From JAOPZW01 sp963807305 (GTDB lineage: Bacteria; Actinomycetota; Thermoleophilia; Solirubrobacterales; Solirubrobacteraceae), in assembly GCA_963807305.1 (NCBI GenBank), contig CAWEBN010000005.1, positions 868,001-932,000 on the forward strand: DNA of 64,000 nt. Reading direction: 5' to 3'. The stretch's first letter is position 1, and every line of letters starts with the position of its first letter. The notes beneath the pieces are model-generated. The model was given only the letters and a program-made list of their open reading frames with translations. It was not told the DNA's origin and searched no databases. Shown piece by piece: positions 26,201 through 34,314 of this stretch. A program made the position numbers and the translations under genes.

Positions 26201-27445
26201 CAGTGGCGCACGCGGGCGCCGCGCACGATCCGCACGCTGCGCCTCGAGCGCGCGCCGGCGCGCGTGCGCTTCCCGACCCGCGTGCGGATGATCGCCGACG
26301 GCCGCCCGTCGGCGCCGGTGGCCGTGGCCGGCGATGGCACGATCGCCCTGCCGGCCCCGCTGCGCGCCCGTACGGTGCGGATCGAGGTCCTCGACGCCGC
26401 CTTCCCGAGCGGCACGCCCGGCATGGAGAAGGAGCGCCGAGCCGTCGGCATCGGAGCGGTGACCGGCGCCGGCGTCCCGCACGCCGCCGCCGGGGGCGGT
26501 GGCGCGCTGCGCCTTCCGTGCGCCGCCGGCCCGGCGCTGCACCTCGGCGCGCGCGAGGTGCGCCTGCGCGTGGCGGCGACCGCGGAGTCGATCGACGCCG
26601 GCCGCCCGCTGCGGGCCGCCGCCTGCGGCGCACCGGTCGCGCTGCCCGCGGTCCCGGTGACCGTCCGGGCCGACGCCGCACCCTGGCGCCTGGACCACGT
26701 GCGGCTCGCGTCGCCCGCGCCGGCCACCGCACCGGTGACCGGCGGAGGGCGCGTGGTCGATCCCGGACGCGATGGCCGCGGCGCGCGCGACGGCGTGCGC
26801 GTGGCGGTGCGAGGCCCCAGTTGGCTCGTCCTCGGCGAGTCCTACGACGCCGGCTGGCGCGCGCGCTGCGACGGGCGCTCGCTCGGGCGCCCCGTCCCGC
26901 TCCAGGGCTACGCCAACGGGTGGCCGGTGGACCGCGGCTGTCGCGCCGTGTCCTTCACCTTCGCTCCCAACCGCGCGCTCCTCGCGGGCGACGTCATCTC
27001 GCTGATCGCGTGCCTGGCCCTGCTGGCGCTGCTCGTCCTGCGGCGCCCGCGAGGCCTCGCCGCCTCCCTGGCGCCGCTGCCCGACGCGCCCGCTCGTGCC
27101 TGGCCGCTGCGCCGCGCGCTCGCGGCGGGCGTGGCCGCCGGGCTCGTGCTCGGCTTCGTCTTCGCCCTGCGCGCGGGCGCGATCCTGGGCCCGCTGACCT
27201 TCCTCGTGCTCTGGCGCGGCGTCTCGGCGCGCACGCTGGCGCTGCTGGCGGGCGCCGTCCTGCTGATCGTCGTGCCGGTCGTGCACGTGGCCGTCGGGCT
27301 GCCCGGCCAGGGCTACGACACCAACTACGCGGTCCAGCGCATCGCGGCGCACTGGCTCGCCGGCGGCGCCCTGTGCGCGCTCGGCGGCGCGCTGTGGCTG
27401 ACGCTCAGCCCGGCGCTCGCGCGACGACGAGGTCCTGATAGCTGA
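23282..27445 (+). CDS. AftD-like alpha-(1->3)-arabinofuranosyltransferase family protein (DUF3367)
   Basis: 1387 residues, about the size of mycobacterial AftD. The N-terminal GT-C region contains ETKVDLHVAPGSFLRDVL near 38 and GGYLWPMGPFFALGHLLGLP, which match the DTKLDL...AYGYLFPMGPFF signature of the family. About 11 helices end near 425. Two discoidin-like carbohydrate-binding modules follow at about 715-825 (FAAIDGDPSTAWLADRA) and 935-1040 (SSAFDGDPARAWIAGWIRSR), then a beta-rich region and C-terminal helices from about 1235. It acts outside the membrane with a decaprenyl-phosphate-type donor. In mycobacteria the product is arabinogalactan/LAM; in this organism the glycan is unknown. Confidence 0.9.
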   Translation: MRWPRRDTLIPLALGALAFVVAFAQRPGLEVAETKVDLHVAPGSFLRDVLSAWTPSGSLGHVFAGQYGGYLWPMGPFFALGHLLGLPDWVVGRLWIGTALALSAWGMVRLLDALAGRPRGAGHLAGALLYMLNPYVVTYVGRTSITLLATAALPWLLLCVHRGLRDPRGWWWPAAFALVLTSTGGGVNVAVTAWLLLAPALLVVYELGWGAAAPGAARAFAVRLLPVAAVASLWWVAAVLVHARYGLDFLPYTEQPGTIWSTTSLPESLRLLGFWTSYIGVGYTGTLRAFQADAGVYLGLAPVVVATLVIPALCLGSFAWTRRARYAPFFLALVLLGLLVMFVGFPEGAPLRRAATFTYNHVQAVRFLRTSYKAGPLVSLGLAGLGALAVCALRPRLRAVALVGAVVLVALACWPLARGVGLDRQLGLPHGVPAAWRDAAHDLDRTLPRGRRAMVLPGQLFAFYDWGGTYDPILPALTDRPVATRFIVPFADLRAVDLQWTTDSLVSQQRALPGQLRPLLDLMGVGAVVQGADDDRSRSGAVPASSAAGVLDALGPPARAYGPRRTVPGAAGTLEPAARLAQVRRWNVPTGGLVRVVPRDGATVVDGSAAAIADLAAFGALRTDRALHYAADLTEPALRAQAARGASFVISDSNRRRVFVAARLRGNTGWTVPADEKLSEDSAQLDPFPRRGTDAQTVALVGGGVASVRADFSPGFAQFPERRPFAAIDGDPSTAWLADRALATDRHHLDIAFTAPRDVDHVDLMPYSDGQGRVDRVAVNGREFAVRDGWNRLNVGLRATRSLSVRIAHVTQPPTGEGGAGGIRELRIPGVRPTEALRPPVLVEHALHGADTRLSGLTYLFDRTTGDDPAHPRVVTGARSRGLVRDQQDGERGWARAIAPPAARAWRADAWVSVAPETPDHVLDAWTGSGGTTTFDGSSRFEGLGRNRASSAFDGDPARAWIAGWIRSRGAWLQWRTRAPRTIRTLRLERAPARVRFPTRVRMIADGRPSAPVAVAGDGTIALPAPLRARTVRIEVLDAAFPSGTPGMEKERRAVGIGAVTGAGVPHAAAGGGGALRLPCAAGPALHLGAREVRLRVAATAESIDAGRPLRAAACGAPVALPAVPVTVRADAAPWRLDHVRLASPAPATAPVTGGGRVVDPGRDGRGARDGVRVAVRGPSWLVLGESYDAGWRARCDGRSLGRPVPLQGYANGWPVDRGCRAVSFTFAPNRALLAGDVISLIACLALLALLVLRRPRGLAASLAPLPDAPARAWPLRRALAAGVAAGLVLGFVFALRAGAILGPLTFLVLWRGVSARTLALLAGAVLLIVVPVVHVAVGLPGQGYDTNYAVQRIAAHWLAGGALCALGGALWLTLSPALARRRGPDS

Positions 27446-28214
27446 GGCCGGCGCCGCCGCGCCAGTTCCCGTCGTGGACGGCGGCCGCCTCGAGGCCGCG
27501 CTGCGCCAGCGCCTCCAGCACCGAGGCGCGATCGTACGCCACGGCGGCCATCGTCACCTCCGGGTCGGCGATCGCCTGATCGCCCGTCGACTCGGCGAAC
27601 GGCTGGCGCGCGCGCCCGCCCGCGAGCGCGGCGCGCGAGGCGTCGTCGAGCAGGAAGAAGGTCAGCAGGGCGACGGCGCCCGGTCCCATCGCGCGGCGGG
27701 TCTCGGCCAGGTAGCGGTCCACTTCGGGGCGGTCGAGGTGGGTGAAGACCGACGTCGCCATGACGAGCGTCGCCCAGCCGTCGTCCACCGGGAAGCGGTA
27801 GTCGGTCGCGGCGACGGCGCCGACGGGGTTGTAGAGGTCGTTGCGCAGGTCGGCGTGGACGAAGCGGAAGTGCGCCGGGTAGCGCGCGGCGCACCAGGCG
27901 ACGGCGGGCGCGACCGGATCGAAGCCGACGTAGGCGCCGCCGGCGGCGGGGTCGAGGACCTCGGTGAGCGTCCGCGCCAGGCGCCCGATGCCGCAGCCGA
28001 CGTCGAGCACGCGGCTGTCCGTGCGCAGCCCGCCGTGGGCGCGGGCGAGAGACAGAAGCTCGTCACCGGTGGCCACGAAGTCGCTGTCGCCGGCGAAGCC
28101 GCGCAGGCGCCGCGGCGGGACGAGCGGGTCGCCGCGCCCGCGGGCGCGATCGCCGAGGTCGAGCGCCCGCAGGCGCAGGGAGGTCAGCGCCCGGGCGAGC
28201 ACGGCCGGCAGCAT
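27405..28214 (-). CDS. class I SAM-dependent methyltransferase
   Basis: 269 residues. Motif I VLDVGCGIGRLARTL (about 69-83), the acidic FDP after AYVGF, and ATSVFTHLDRPEVDRYLAE with the usual post-motif fold. This group often sits in exopolysaccharide clusters and methylates sugars or aglycones; the substrate here is unknown. Its 3' end overlaps the AftD-like gene by 41 bp. It is 7 bp downstream of the next methyltransferase on the same strand. Confidence 0.85.
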   Translation of the reverse strand: MLPAVLARALTSLRLRALDLGDRARGRGDPLVPPRRLRGFAGDSDFVATGDELLSLARAHGGLRTDSRVLDVGCGIGRLARTLTEVLDPAAGGAYVGFDPVAPAVAWCAARYPAHFRFVHADLRNDLYNPVGAVAATDYRFPVDDGWATLVMATSVFTHLDRPEVDRYLAETRRAMGPGAVALLTFFLLDDASRAALAGGRARQPFAESTGDQAIADPEVTMAAVAYDRASVLEALAQRGLEAAAVHDGNWRGGAGLSYQDLVVARAPG

Positions 28215-28221
28215 CGCACGC

Positions 28222-28974
28222 TCAATACGGCCAGGGCCCGCGGCGCACGCGCGCCAGGATGAGCGCCTTGACCACCACGTTGCGGGCGAACCACGGCAGC
28301 TCGCGCAGCTGGCGCAGCGCGTTGCCCGGGACGTCCGCGTCCGCGCGCACGAACTCCGCCAGCGATCCGTCGCGACCCACGTAGCGCCAGCGGCGACCGA
28401 AGACGGTCGTCGTCAGCAACGCGAGGGTGACGCCGACCGACGACCACGCGTCGTGGACGAGCATCCGTCCGCCGGGGACGACGCGGTCGCCCCAGCGCAC
28501 GAGGTCGGCGCGGGCCGGGCCGAAGCGGTGCGCGCCGTCGACGAAGAGCACGTCGACGGCGCCGGGAACCTGGTCGAGCGCCGCGCCGGAGAAGGCGCGC
28601 ACGTGACGGACGCGGTCGGTGGCGCCGGCGCGCGCGAGGTTCGCGTGGAACGCCTCGTGGTCGGCGTCGCCGCGGCCGGCGTCCGCGGCGATCTCCTGGG
28701 GCCCGCGGTCCGAGCCGGCGTGCGGATCGATGCACACCACCTCGGCGCCCGCGCCGGCCAGCACGATCGCCGAGCGCCCGCGGAATGAGCCGATCTCGAC
28801 CACCAGCCCGTCCGGCCCGACCCGCCCCGCGGCGGCGAACAGGCGCCGGGCCTGCGCCTCGGTCAGCCAGCCCTCGACGTCGCGGGCCTGCGCCCACGCG
28901 TCGTCGAACGCACCGGTGCGCGGCTGCTCGCCCATCGCGGCGCGATCTCCCTCGGCGTCGGCGTTCGCAGTCAC
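28222..28974 (-). CDS. class I methyltransferase (Methyltransf_24-like)
   Basis: 250 residues from GTG 28974, overlapping the upstream stop by 4 bp; ATG 28935 is an alternative. VVEIGSFRGRSAIVLAGAG, ICID-type motif II (VVCIDPHAGSD) and VDVLFVDGAHRFGPARADL match the cephalosporin-hydroxylase/Methyltransf_24 style that acts on sugars or small molecules. Directly follows the GT4-flippase fusion, so the three form an operon with the methyltransferase at 27405. Confidence 0.85.
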   Translation of the reverse strand: MTANADAEGDRAAMGEQPRTGAFDDAWAQARDVEGWLTEAQARRLFAAAGRVGPDGLVVEIGSFRGRSAIVLAGAGAEVVCIDPHAGSDRGPQEIAADAGRGDADHEAFHANLARAGATDRVRHVRAFSGAALDQVPGAVDVLFVDGAHRFGPARADLVRWGDRVVPGGRMLVHDAWSSVGVTLALLTTTVFGRRWRYVGRDGSLAEFVRADADVPGNALRQLRELPWFARNVVVKALILARVRRGPWPY

Positions 28975-31355
28975 GACGCCGCGGCCGCGCGGCGGCGCCG
29001 GCGGCGGGCCGTGAGCCCGAGCGCCAGGACCGACGAGGCGGCCACGCACTGCACGCCGAACACGATCGTCGCGAAGTCGACGATCCCGGCGTGACCCGCG
29101 GTGAGCAGGAACGGCTCGGCGATGGCCACGACGCCGAGGACCCACAGGAAGCGCGTCTCGCCCAGCGCGACCATGTACTGCACGGTGAGGTAGGCCACGG
29201 CCAGCAGCGTCATCGCGGCGCCGAGGAGCAGGAGCGCGTCGGCTGCGTCGGTGAAGCCCGGCCCGAAGGCCAGGCGCAGCAGCAGCTTGGGCGCCACCGC
29301 GAAGATGAACAGGGCCGGCGCTGCGACGACCGCGAGGATCCCGAGCGCGCGCAGGAGCACCGGCCGCGGATCGAGGCCGGCCGCCGAGCGCCGGGTCGCC
29401 TCGGGCAGCAGGTGCAGGCCGATGCCGATCGCCACCCACACCACCGCCTTGGCTGCGACCGCCGCTGCCGCGTAGGAGCCCGCGGCGTCACCACCGAGCT
29501 GGTGCTTGGCCAGGATCACGTCGACGTTCTGCAGCGAGGCGAGCAGGAACAGGCCGATGATCGGCACCCACCCGTCGCCCACGAGCGAGCGCAGCGTGCG
29601 CAGCGGCTCGGAGACGCGCCGCACGGGCCCGACGACCCTGACCAGCTCGCGCTCGAGCCACAGGGCGACGAGGATGAACGCGAGCGGCGTGCCCAGCAGC
29701 GCGCCGGTCACGCCCAGGCCGACGGCCACGAGGATGAGGCCGCACACGAGCCGCCCCGCCGCCTCGGCCACGATCGAGACCCCGACCGGGCGGTAGGCGC
29801 GCAGCCCCTGCAGCGCGCCGCGCTGCAGGGAGAGCACCATCCAGAGCACGCCGGTGGGGGGGATGGCCGCGGCCGCCCACGGCACGTCGCGCACCCCGAT
29901 CAGCGCGGCCAGCGGCTCGCGCAGGAGCACGGAGGCCGCCGTGACGGCCACCAGCGCCACCAGCAGCTTCCGCGTCCACGCGCGCAGCGTCGCGCGCAGG
30001 ACCTCGGGGTGGCCGAGGCGGTCGAGCGCCGCCTCGCGCGCGGCCGCCAGCTGCACGGACTGGCCGGCCACGAGCAGGATCAGGAAGGCGGAGATGAGCG
30101 CGGCCAGCGTGCCGTAGTCGGTCTGGCCGAGCAGGCGCGTGAAGATGACGGTGAAGACGAGCTGGATCGCGTTGTTGCCCAGCGTGGCGGCGGCGAGCCC
30201 CGCTGCCTTGCCCGAGTCCGAGCGCACGAGGGCCGCGCGGAGTCCCGAGCGACCGGACACCATGGCCTCGTCCATCACGGTCAGCGTGCCCTGCGCCGTG
30301 GCGTCCCACGTGTAGCCGCGGGCACGTGCGAGGGCCGCCTGGCCGAGCGCCGCGCGCAGCGCGGGCCGGGCGACGAGCTCGCGCACGCCGGCCACGAGCT
30401 CGGCGGGCTCGTCGGCGAGAACGCCGGTCTGCCCGTCGACGATCGCCTCGCCGAGGCCGCCGACGCGCATCGCGGCCGTCGGCGTGCCGCAGGCGGCCGC
30501 CTCGAACACGGTCAGGCACCAGCCCTCGGCCGACGAGGCGGTCAGCGCCACCCACGCGCGCGCCAGCAGCCGCCCCTTCTCCTCCTCGTCGACGTGGCCG
30601 TGGAAGGTCACCCGCTCGGCGAGCGCGCGGCGCTCCACCTCGGCCTCGAGCGCGGCCCGGTGGTCGCCGTCCCCGGCGAGGTCGAGGTGCGCCTCGGGTA
30701 TCGCCTCGAGCACGTCGAACAGCAGCTCGATGCGCTTGTACTGCTTCAGGCGTCCCAGGTAGATGAGCGTCGGCTCGGGGGCCTCGGGCCCGGGCGCGAG
30801 CAGGCCGGAGTCCAGGCCGCAGTAGACGACGTGGATGCGCTCGCGCTCGACCCCCAGGGCGACGAGGTCCTCGCGCGAGGACTGCGAGATCGTGATCACC
30901 GGGACGCCGGGATAGAAGATCTGCAGCGGCACCTGCTCGAGCGCGAAGGCGGCCACGCGCCCCCGGAGTCCGAGCTCGGTGACGTAGTGCTCCTGATGGA
31001 CGTGGAAGACGAGCAGGACGCGCGGCTTGCGCATCCAGCGCCACAGCGAGGTGAAGAAGGCGATCCCGTTGCAGACCTCGAGGACGACGTCGGCGTCGCG
31101 CCCCAGGCCGCGGAAAGTGGCCCACGCCGCGCGGGGGAAGACCGTGAGCCGCGTGCCCATCCGGTGCACGGTGAGGCGCTCGTCGAGGTGCGAGACCGGC
31201 TCGGCCCCGGGGTAGTCGCCGGCGATCACGGTGACCCGGTGCCCCCACGCCACCCAGCGGCTGACCTGGCCGTAGAGCACCGTGCCGGTGCCGCCGGCCT
31301 CTGGATGGGTCCAGTCGCGATCGGTGAGGACGAGGATGTGGCGTGGGACGCTCAC
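28971..31355 (-). CDS. fusion of GT4 glycosyltransferase and polysaccharide flippase
   Basis: 794 residues from GTG 31355. Residues 1-385 are a complete GT4 enzyme: HILVLTDRDWTHPEAGGTG, PTLIYLGRLKQYKRIELLF and ASSAEGWCLTVFEAAACGTP with the E-x7-E motif. Residues 395-794 are a membrane flippase: AAATLGNNAIQLVFTVIFTR, LLGQTDYGTLAALISAFLIL and about 12 helices, ending in a basic RRRRRRAAAAS tail. No stop or frame change lies between the halves, and the linker (VMDEAMVSGRSGLRAALVRS) reads normally. The protein would add a sugar on the inner face and flip the lipid-linked product. The preceding codons are open but start beyond a clear promoter, so they are not used. Confidence 0.88.
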   Translation of the reverse strand: MSVPRHILVLTDRDWTHPEAGGTGTVLYGQVSRWVAWGHRVTVIAGDYPGAEPVSHLDERLTVHRMGTRLTVFPRAAWATFRGLGRDADVVLEVCNGIAFFTSLWRWMRKPRVLLVFHVHQEHYVTELGLRGRVAAFALEQVPLQIFYPGVPVITISQSSREDLVALGVERERIHVVYCGLDSGLLAPGPEAPEPTLIYLGRLKQYKRIELLFDVLEAIPEAHLDLAGDGDHRAALEAEVERRALAERVTFHGHVDEEEKGRLLARAWVALTASSAEGWCLTVFEAAACGTPTAAMRVGGLGEAIVDGQTGVLADEPAELVAGVRELVARPALRAALGQAALARARGYTWDATAQGTLTVMDEAMVSGRSGLRAALVRSDSGKAAGLAAATLGNNAIQLVFTVIFTRLLGQTDYGTLAALISAFLILLVAGQSVQLAAAREAALDRLGHPEVLRATLRAWTRKLLVALVAVTAASVLLREPLAALIGVRDVPWAAAAIPPTGVLWMVLSLQRGALQGLRAYRPVGVSIVAEAAGRLVCGLILVAVGLGVTGALLGTPLAFILVALWLERELVRVVGPVRRVSEPLRTLRSLVGDGWVPIIGLFLLASLQNVDVILAKHQLGGDAAGSYAAAAVAAKAVVWVAIGIGLHLLPEATRRSAAGLDPRPVLLRALGILAVVAAPALFIFAVAPKLLLRLAFGPGFTDAADALLLLGAAMTLLAVAYLTVQYMVALGETRFLWVLGVVAIAEPFLLTAGHAGIVDFATIVFGVQCVAASSVLALGLTARRRRRRAAAAS

Positions 31356-31365
31356 GCGCGGGGCG

Positions 31366-31375
31366 ACGCTACCAT
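31366..31375. promoter_or_regulatory. overlapping divergent -10 elements
   Basis: ACGCTACCAT contains TAGCGT on the minus strand (ends 11 nt before GTG 31355) and TACCAT on the plus strand (ends 9 nt before GTG 31384). The two boxes share the central TA, in a gap of only 28 bp. Confidence 0.4.
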
Positions 31376-31383
31376 CGCGCGGC

Positions 31384-31761
31384 GTGCCTGCCCCGCGTCG
31401 CATCGCCGCTGTCGCCGTGAGCCTCGCCGTCGCCCTCGCGCCCGCCGCGGCTCGCGCGCAGGACGGCGCGGGCGACCAGCAGTACACCGACCCGTTCGCG
31501 GGCCAGTCGCAGCCCAAGCCCAAGCCGAAGCCCACGGCGCCCGCGCAGCAGGCGCAGCCCTCCCAGCAGCAGGCCGCGCCGCAGACGACGACGCCCGCGC
31601 CCGCGCCGGCCCCCGCCGCGGCGGCGCAGCAGCCGGCCGCCGCGTCGCGCGAGCTCCCGCGCACCGGCTTCGACGTCGTCCCCGTGGCCCTGGTCGGCGT
31701 GGCGCTCGTGCTCGCCGGGCTGGCGCTGCGGCGCCGCGGCGCCGCCCATGGCCGCGACTGA
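31384..31761 (+). CDS. small LPxTG-type cell-wall-anchored protein
   Basis: 125 residues. Signal peptide at 1-25 (RRIAAVAVSLAVALAPAAAR, cleavage near ARA-QDG). A low-complexity Lys/Pro then Gln/Ala/Pro-rich middle is followed by the sorting signal LPRTG near 96, a hydrophobic stretch (VVPVALVGVALVLAGLAL) and the RRRG tail. It fits a sortase substrate, but no sortase is in the window. Its end overlaps tsaE by 14 bp. A plausible role is as a surface stalk; nothing more can be said. Confidence 0.75.
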   Translation: MPAPRRIAAVAVSLAVALAPAAARAQDGAGDQQYTDPFAGQSQPKPKPKPTAPAQQAQPSQQQAAPQTTTPAPAPAPAAAAQQPAAASRELPRTGFDVVPVALVGVALVLAGLALRRRGAAHGRD

Positions 31762-32170
31762 GACCGCGTCGGCGGCCGAGACCGAGGCCCTCGCCGCGCG
31801 GCTCGCCGCGAGCCTGCGCCCCGGGGACGTCGTGCTCGTGTCCGGCGAGCTGGGGGCGGGCAAGACGACCTTCGTGCGCGGCGCGGCGCGGGCGCTCGGC
31901 GTGCGCGTGCCGGTGACGAGCCCGACCTTCACCATCGCGCGGCGCTACGAGGACGGGCGCGCGCCGGTCAGCCATCTCGACCTCTATCGCCTTGCCGGCC
32001 TCGACGGCGAGGAGCCCGAGCTGCTCGCCGACGAGCTGGCCGGCGACCGGATCGCCTTCGTCGAATGGCCCGAGCAGGCCGGTCGCGACTTGGGCGACGT
32101 GCGCGTCGCCGCCCACGTGCGCCTCGAGCACCTCGGCGCGGACCGCCGGCGCGTCATCATCGAGACGTGA
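31748..32170 (+). CDS. tsaE: tRNA t6A biosynthesis ATPase TsaE
   Basis: 140 residues. P-loop GELGAGKTTFVRG at 33-45, PVTSPTFTIARRY and VSHLDLYRLAGLDG with the conserved SPTF and HxDxYR, and the Walker B-like IAFVEWPEQAG. TsaE is the ATPase that drives turnover of TsaD-TsaB in N6-threonylcarbamoyl-adenosine modification of ANN-decoding tRNAs. First gene of tsaE-tsaB-rimI-tsaD; its stop overlaps tsaB by 4 bp. Confidence 0.95.
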   Translation: MAATETASAAETEALAARLAASLRPGDVVLVSGELGAGKTTFVRGAARALGVRVPVTSPTFTIARRYEDGRAPVSHLDLYRLAGLDGEEPELLADELAGDRIAFVEWPEQAGRDLGDVRVAAHVRLEHLGADRRRVIIET

Positions 32171-32830
32171 TCCTCGGGCTCGACACCGCGACGCCGGCGA
32201 CGGTCGTGGCCGTGCTGCCCGACGATGGCGAGCCGGTGGAGCTGCGCCACGAGCCGCCGGCGGGCGAGCGGCCGGGGCACGCGACCCAGCTGCTGGCGCT
32301 GGCGCGCCGCGCGCTCGAGGCCGTCGGGGCGGACTTCGCCGACGTGCGCCGGATCGGCGTCGGGGTCGGGCCCGGCACCTTCACGGGGCTGCGGATCGGC
32401 GTGGCGACCGCGCGCGCCCTGGCCCAGGCGACGGGCGCCGAGGTCGTCGCCGTCTCCACGCTCGAGGCGCTGGCCACGGCGGCGCGAGAGCGACCGCGCC
32501 GTGCTGGCGGTGCTCGACGCACGCCGCGGCGAGGCGTATGCGGCGGCCTTCCTCGACGGCGAGCGGCTCCTGGCCCCGCTGGCCATCGCCCCTGAGGGCC
32601 TCGCCGGGCTGGCCGATCCGCGCCACGCGCCGTGGCTGGCGGTGGGGGACGGGGCGGTACGCTTTCGCGACCGGCTGGAGCCGGCGGTCGAGGTCCCGGC
32701 GGACGCCTCTCCGCTGCACGGTGCCAGCGCCCTCGCCGTGTGTCGGCTGGCGCAGGAGGCCGACCCCGTGGATCGCGACGCCCTCCTCCCGGAGTACGTG
32801 CGCCTGCCCGACGCCGTGCCCCGCCGATGA
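32167..32830 (+). CDS. tsaB: tRNA t6A biosynthesis protein TsaB (reading frame broken)
   Basis: The first part, from GTG 32167, reads ILGLDTATPATVVAVLPDDG, GVGVGPGTFTGLRIGVATAR and STLEALATAAR. The second part, in the next frame, reads ESDRAVLAVLDARRGEAYAA and onwards to PEYVRLPDAVPRR, stopping at 32830. The switch is close to 32480, in GCGGCGCGAGAGCGAC, and corresponds to one extra base (or two missing). Together the parts give a normal TsaB of about 220 residues, the scaffold partner of TsaD. TsaB is normally essential and the other operon genes are intact, so sequence error is the likeliest cause. Confidence 0.85.
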
Positions 32831-33321
32831 CCGTCGCGCTCGACATCCGCCGCCTCACCTACGCCGACCTCCCGCAGGTCATCGCCATCGAGCGCCGCGC
32901 CTTCCCGACCCCATGGTCGCTGGCGATGTTCGTGCTCGAGCTGTCCAAGCCCGGCGGGGTGTGCCTGGCCGCGCGCCGCGACGGCCTGCTGGTCGGCTAC
33001 CTGATCTGCTCGCGCTACGACACGGTGTGGCACGTGATGAACGTCGCCGTCGATCCCGACGTGCGCCGTGCGGGCGTGGCGACGACGCTGCTGCTCGAGC
33101 TGCTGGAACGCGTGAGCGACGAGGGCGCCCGCTTCACGCTCGAGGTGAGGACGTCGAACGTCGCCGCCATCGCCCTCTACGAGCGCTTCGGCTTCCGCGC
33201 CGCGGGCACCCGCCGGCGCTATTACCAGGACAACGGCGAGGACGCGCTCATCATGTGGCGGACGCGCGCGACCCTCCACGGCTCGCTCGAGGACATCCCG
33301 AACGCCGGGCCCGTCAGGTAG
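32827..33321 (+). CDS. rimI: ribosomal protein S18-alanine N-acetyltransferase-like GNAT
   Basis: 164 residues, starting in the tsaB stop (ATGA). IRRLTYADLPQVIAIERRAF, then TPWS, NVAVDPDVRRAGVATTLLLE (acetyl-CoA loop R/Q-x-x-G-x-A) and LEVRTSNVAAIALYERFGFR match RimI. Rim I genes commonly sit between tsaB and tsaD in actinobacteria. The last 25 residues (RATLHGSLEDIPNAGPVR) are a family-typical tail. It acetylates the N-terminus of S18 or related proteins. Confidence 0.92.
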   Translation: MTVALDIRRLTYADLPQVIAIERRAFPTPWSLAMFVLELSKPGGVCLAARRDGLLVGYLICSRYDTVWHVMNVAVDPDVRRAGVATTLLLELLERVSDEGARFTLEVRTSNVAAIALYERFGFRAAGTRRRYYQDNGEDALIMWRTRATLHGSLEDIPNAGPVR

Positions 33322-33333
33322 CGCCGCGCAGCC

Positions 33334-34314
33334 GTGATCCTGGCCATCGAGACGAGCTGCGACGACACCTGCGCCGCCGTGGTCACCGCGGCGGGGGAGA
33401 TGCGGTCGAACGTCATCTCCTCACAGGGCGTCCACGACCGCTACGGGGGCGTGGTGCCCGAGGTCGCCGCCCGCCACCACCTGGCGCTCATCAACGACGT
33501 CGTGGACGACGCGCTGCGCACGGCCGACGTCACGCTCGACGACATCGACCTCGTCGCGGTCACCCAGGGGCCCGGGCTCGTGGGGGCGTTGCTCGTGGGC
33601 GTGGCCACGGCTAAGGGCCTGGCCGCCGGGCGCGGCCTGCCGCTGGCCCCGGTGGACCACCTGCAGGGGCATGTGGCGGCGAACTTCCTCGGCGGCAACG
33701 GCTTCGAGCCGCCGTTCCTGTGCCTGATCGCGTCGGGCGGCCACACCTTCCTGGCGCGCGTCGAGGGGCACGCCGGCTACACGGTCCTCGGGCGGACACT
33801 GGACGACGCAGCCGGCGAGGCCTTCGACAAGGGCGCGCGCATGCTCGGCCTGCCCTATCCCGGCGGGCCCGCGCTCGAGCGCCTGGCCGCCGAGGGCGAT
33901 CCCGGCGCCTACGACTTCCCGATCGCCGCGGGGGTCCCGGGCCTGGACTTCTCCTTCGCCGGACTCAAGACGGCCCTGCTGTACAAGGTGCGCGACCTGG
34001 GGGACGAGGCGCAGGCCCGGCGGGCGGACCTCGCTGCCGCCTATCAGCACGCCATCGTCGAGGCGCTGGCCGTGCGCGTCGAGCGGGGGCTGCGACAGAC
34101 CGGCCTGGAGCGCCTGGCCATCGGGGGCGGCGTGGCGGCCAACGGGCCCCTGCGCGAGCGGATGGCACACCTCGGGGTCGAGCTGCACGTCCCGGAGCGG
34201 GCGCTGTGCACCGACAACGCGGCCATGATCGGCTCCGCGGCGCGCTGGGTGACGCCGCTGCGCGAGTTCGCCGACCTCGACGCCTATGCGAGCGGGGAGC
34301 GCGGGCTACCGTGA
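33334..34314 (+). CDS. tsaD: tRNA N6-adenosine threonylcarbamoyltransferase TsaD
   Basis: 326 residues, GTG start 12 bp after rimI. ILAIETSCDDTCAAVV, GGVVPEVAARHH, TQGPGLVGALLVG at 77-89 and the metal ligands H109 and H113 in DHLQGHVAAN are all present, as are FDKGARMLGLPYPGG and GGGVAANGPLRERM. It catalyses transfer of the threonylcarbamoyl group to A37 of tRNA with TsaB and TsaE. The stop is inside the first copy of a 35-bp tandem duplication. Confidence 0.96.
   Translation: MILAIETSCDDTCAAVVTAAGEMRSNVISSQGVHDRYGGVVPEVAARHHLALINDVVDDALRTADVTLDDIDLVAVTQGPGLVGALLVGVATAKGLAAGRGLPLAPVDHLQGHVAANFLGGNGFEPPFLCLIASGGHTFLARVEGHAGYTVLGRTLDDAAGEAFDKGARMLGLPYPGGPALERLAAEGDPGAYDFPIAAGVPGLDFSFAGLKTALLYKVRDLGDEAQARRADLAAAYQHAIVEALAVRVERGLRQTGLERLAIGGGVAANGPLRERMAHLGVELHVPERALCTDNAAMIGSAARWVTPLREFADLDAYASGERGLP

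Noticed and set aside
21644..27352. A 1902-codon open frame on the minus strand
   Set aside because: Only its last 518 codons (ligase) are real. The rest is antisense to the AftD-like gene and has shadow composition (Arg/Gln/Ala-rich, no domains).
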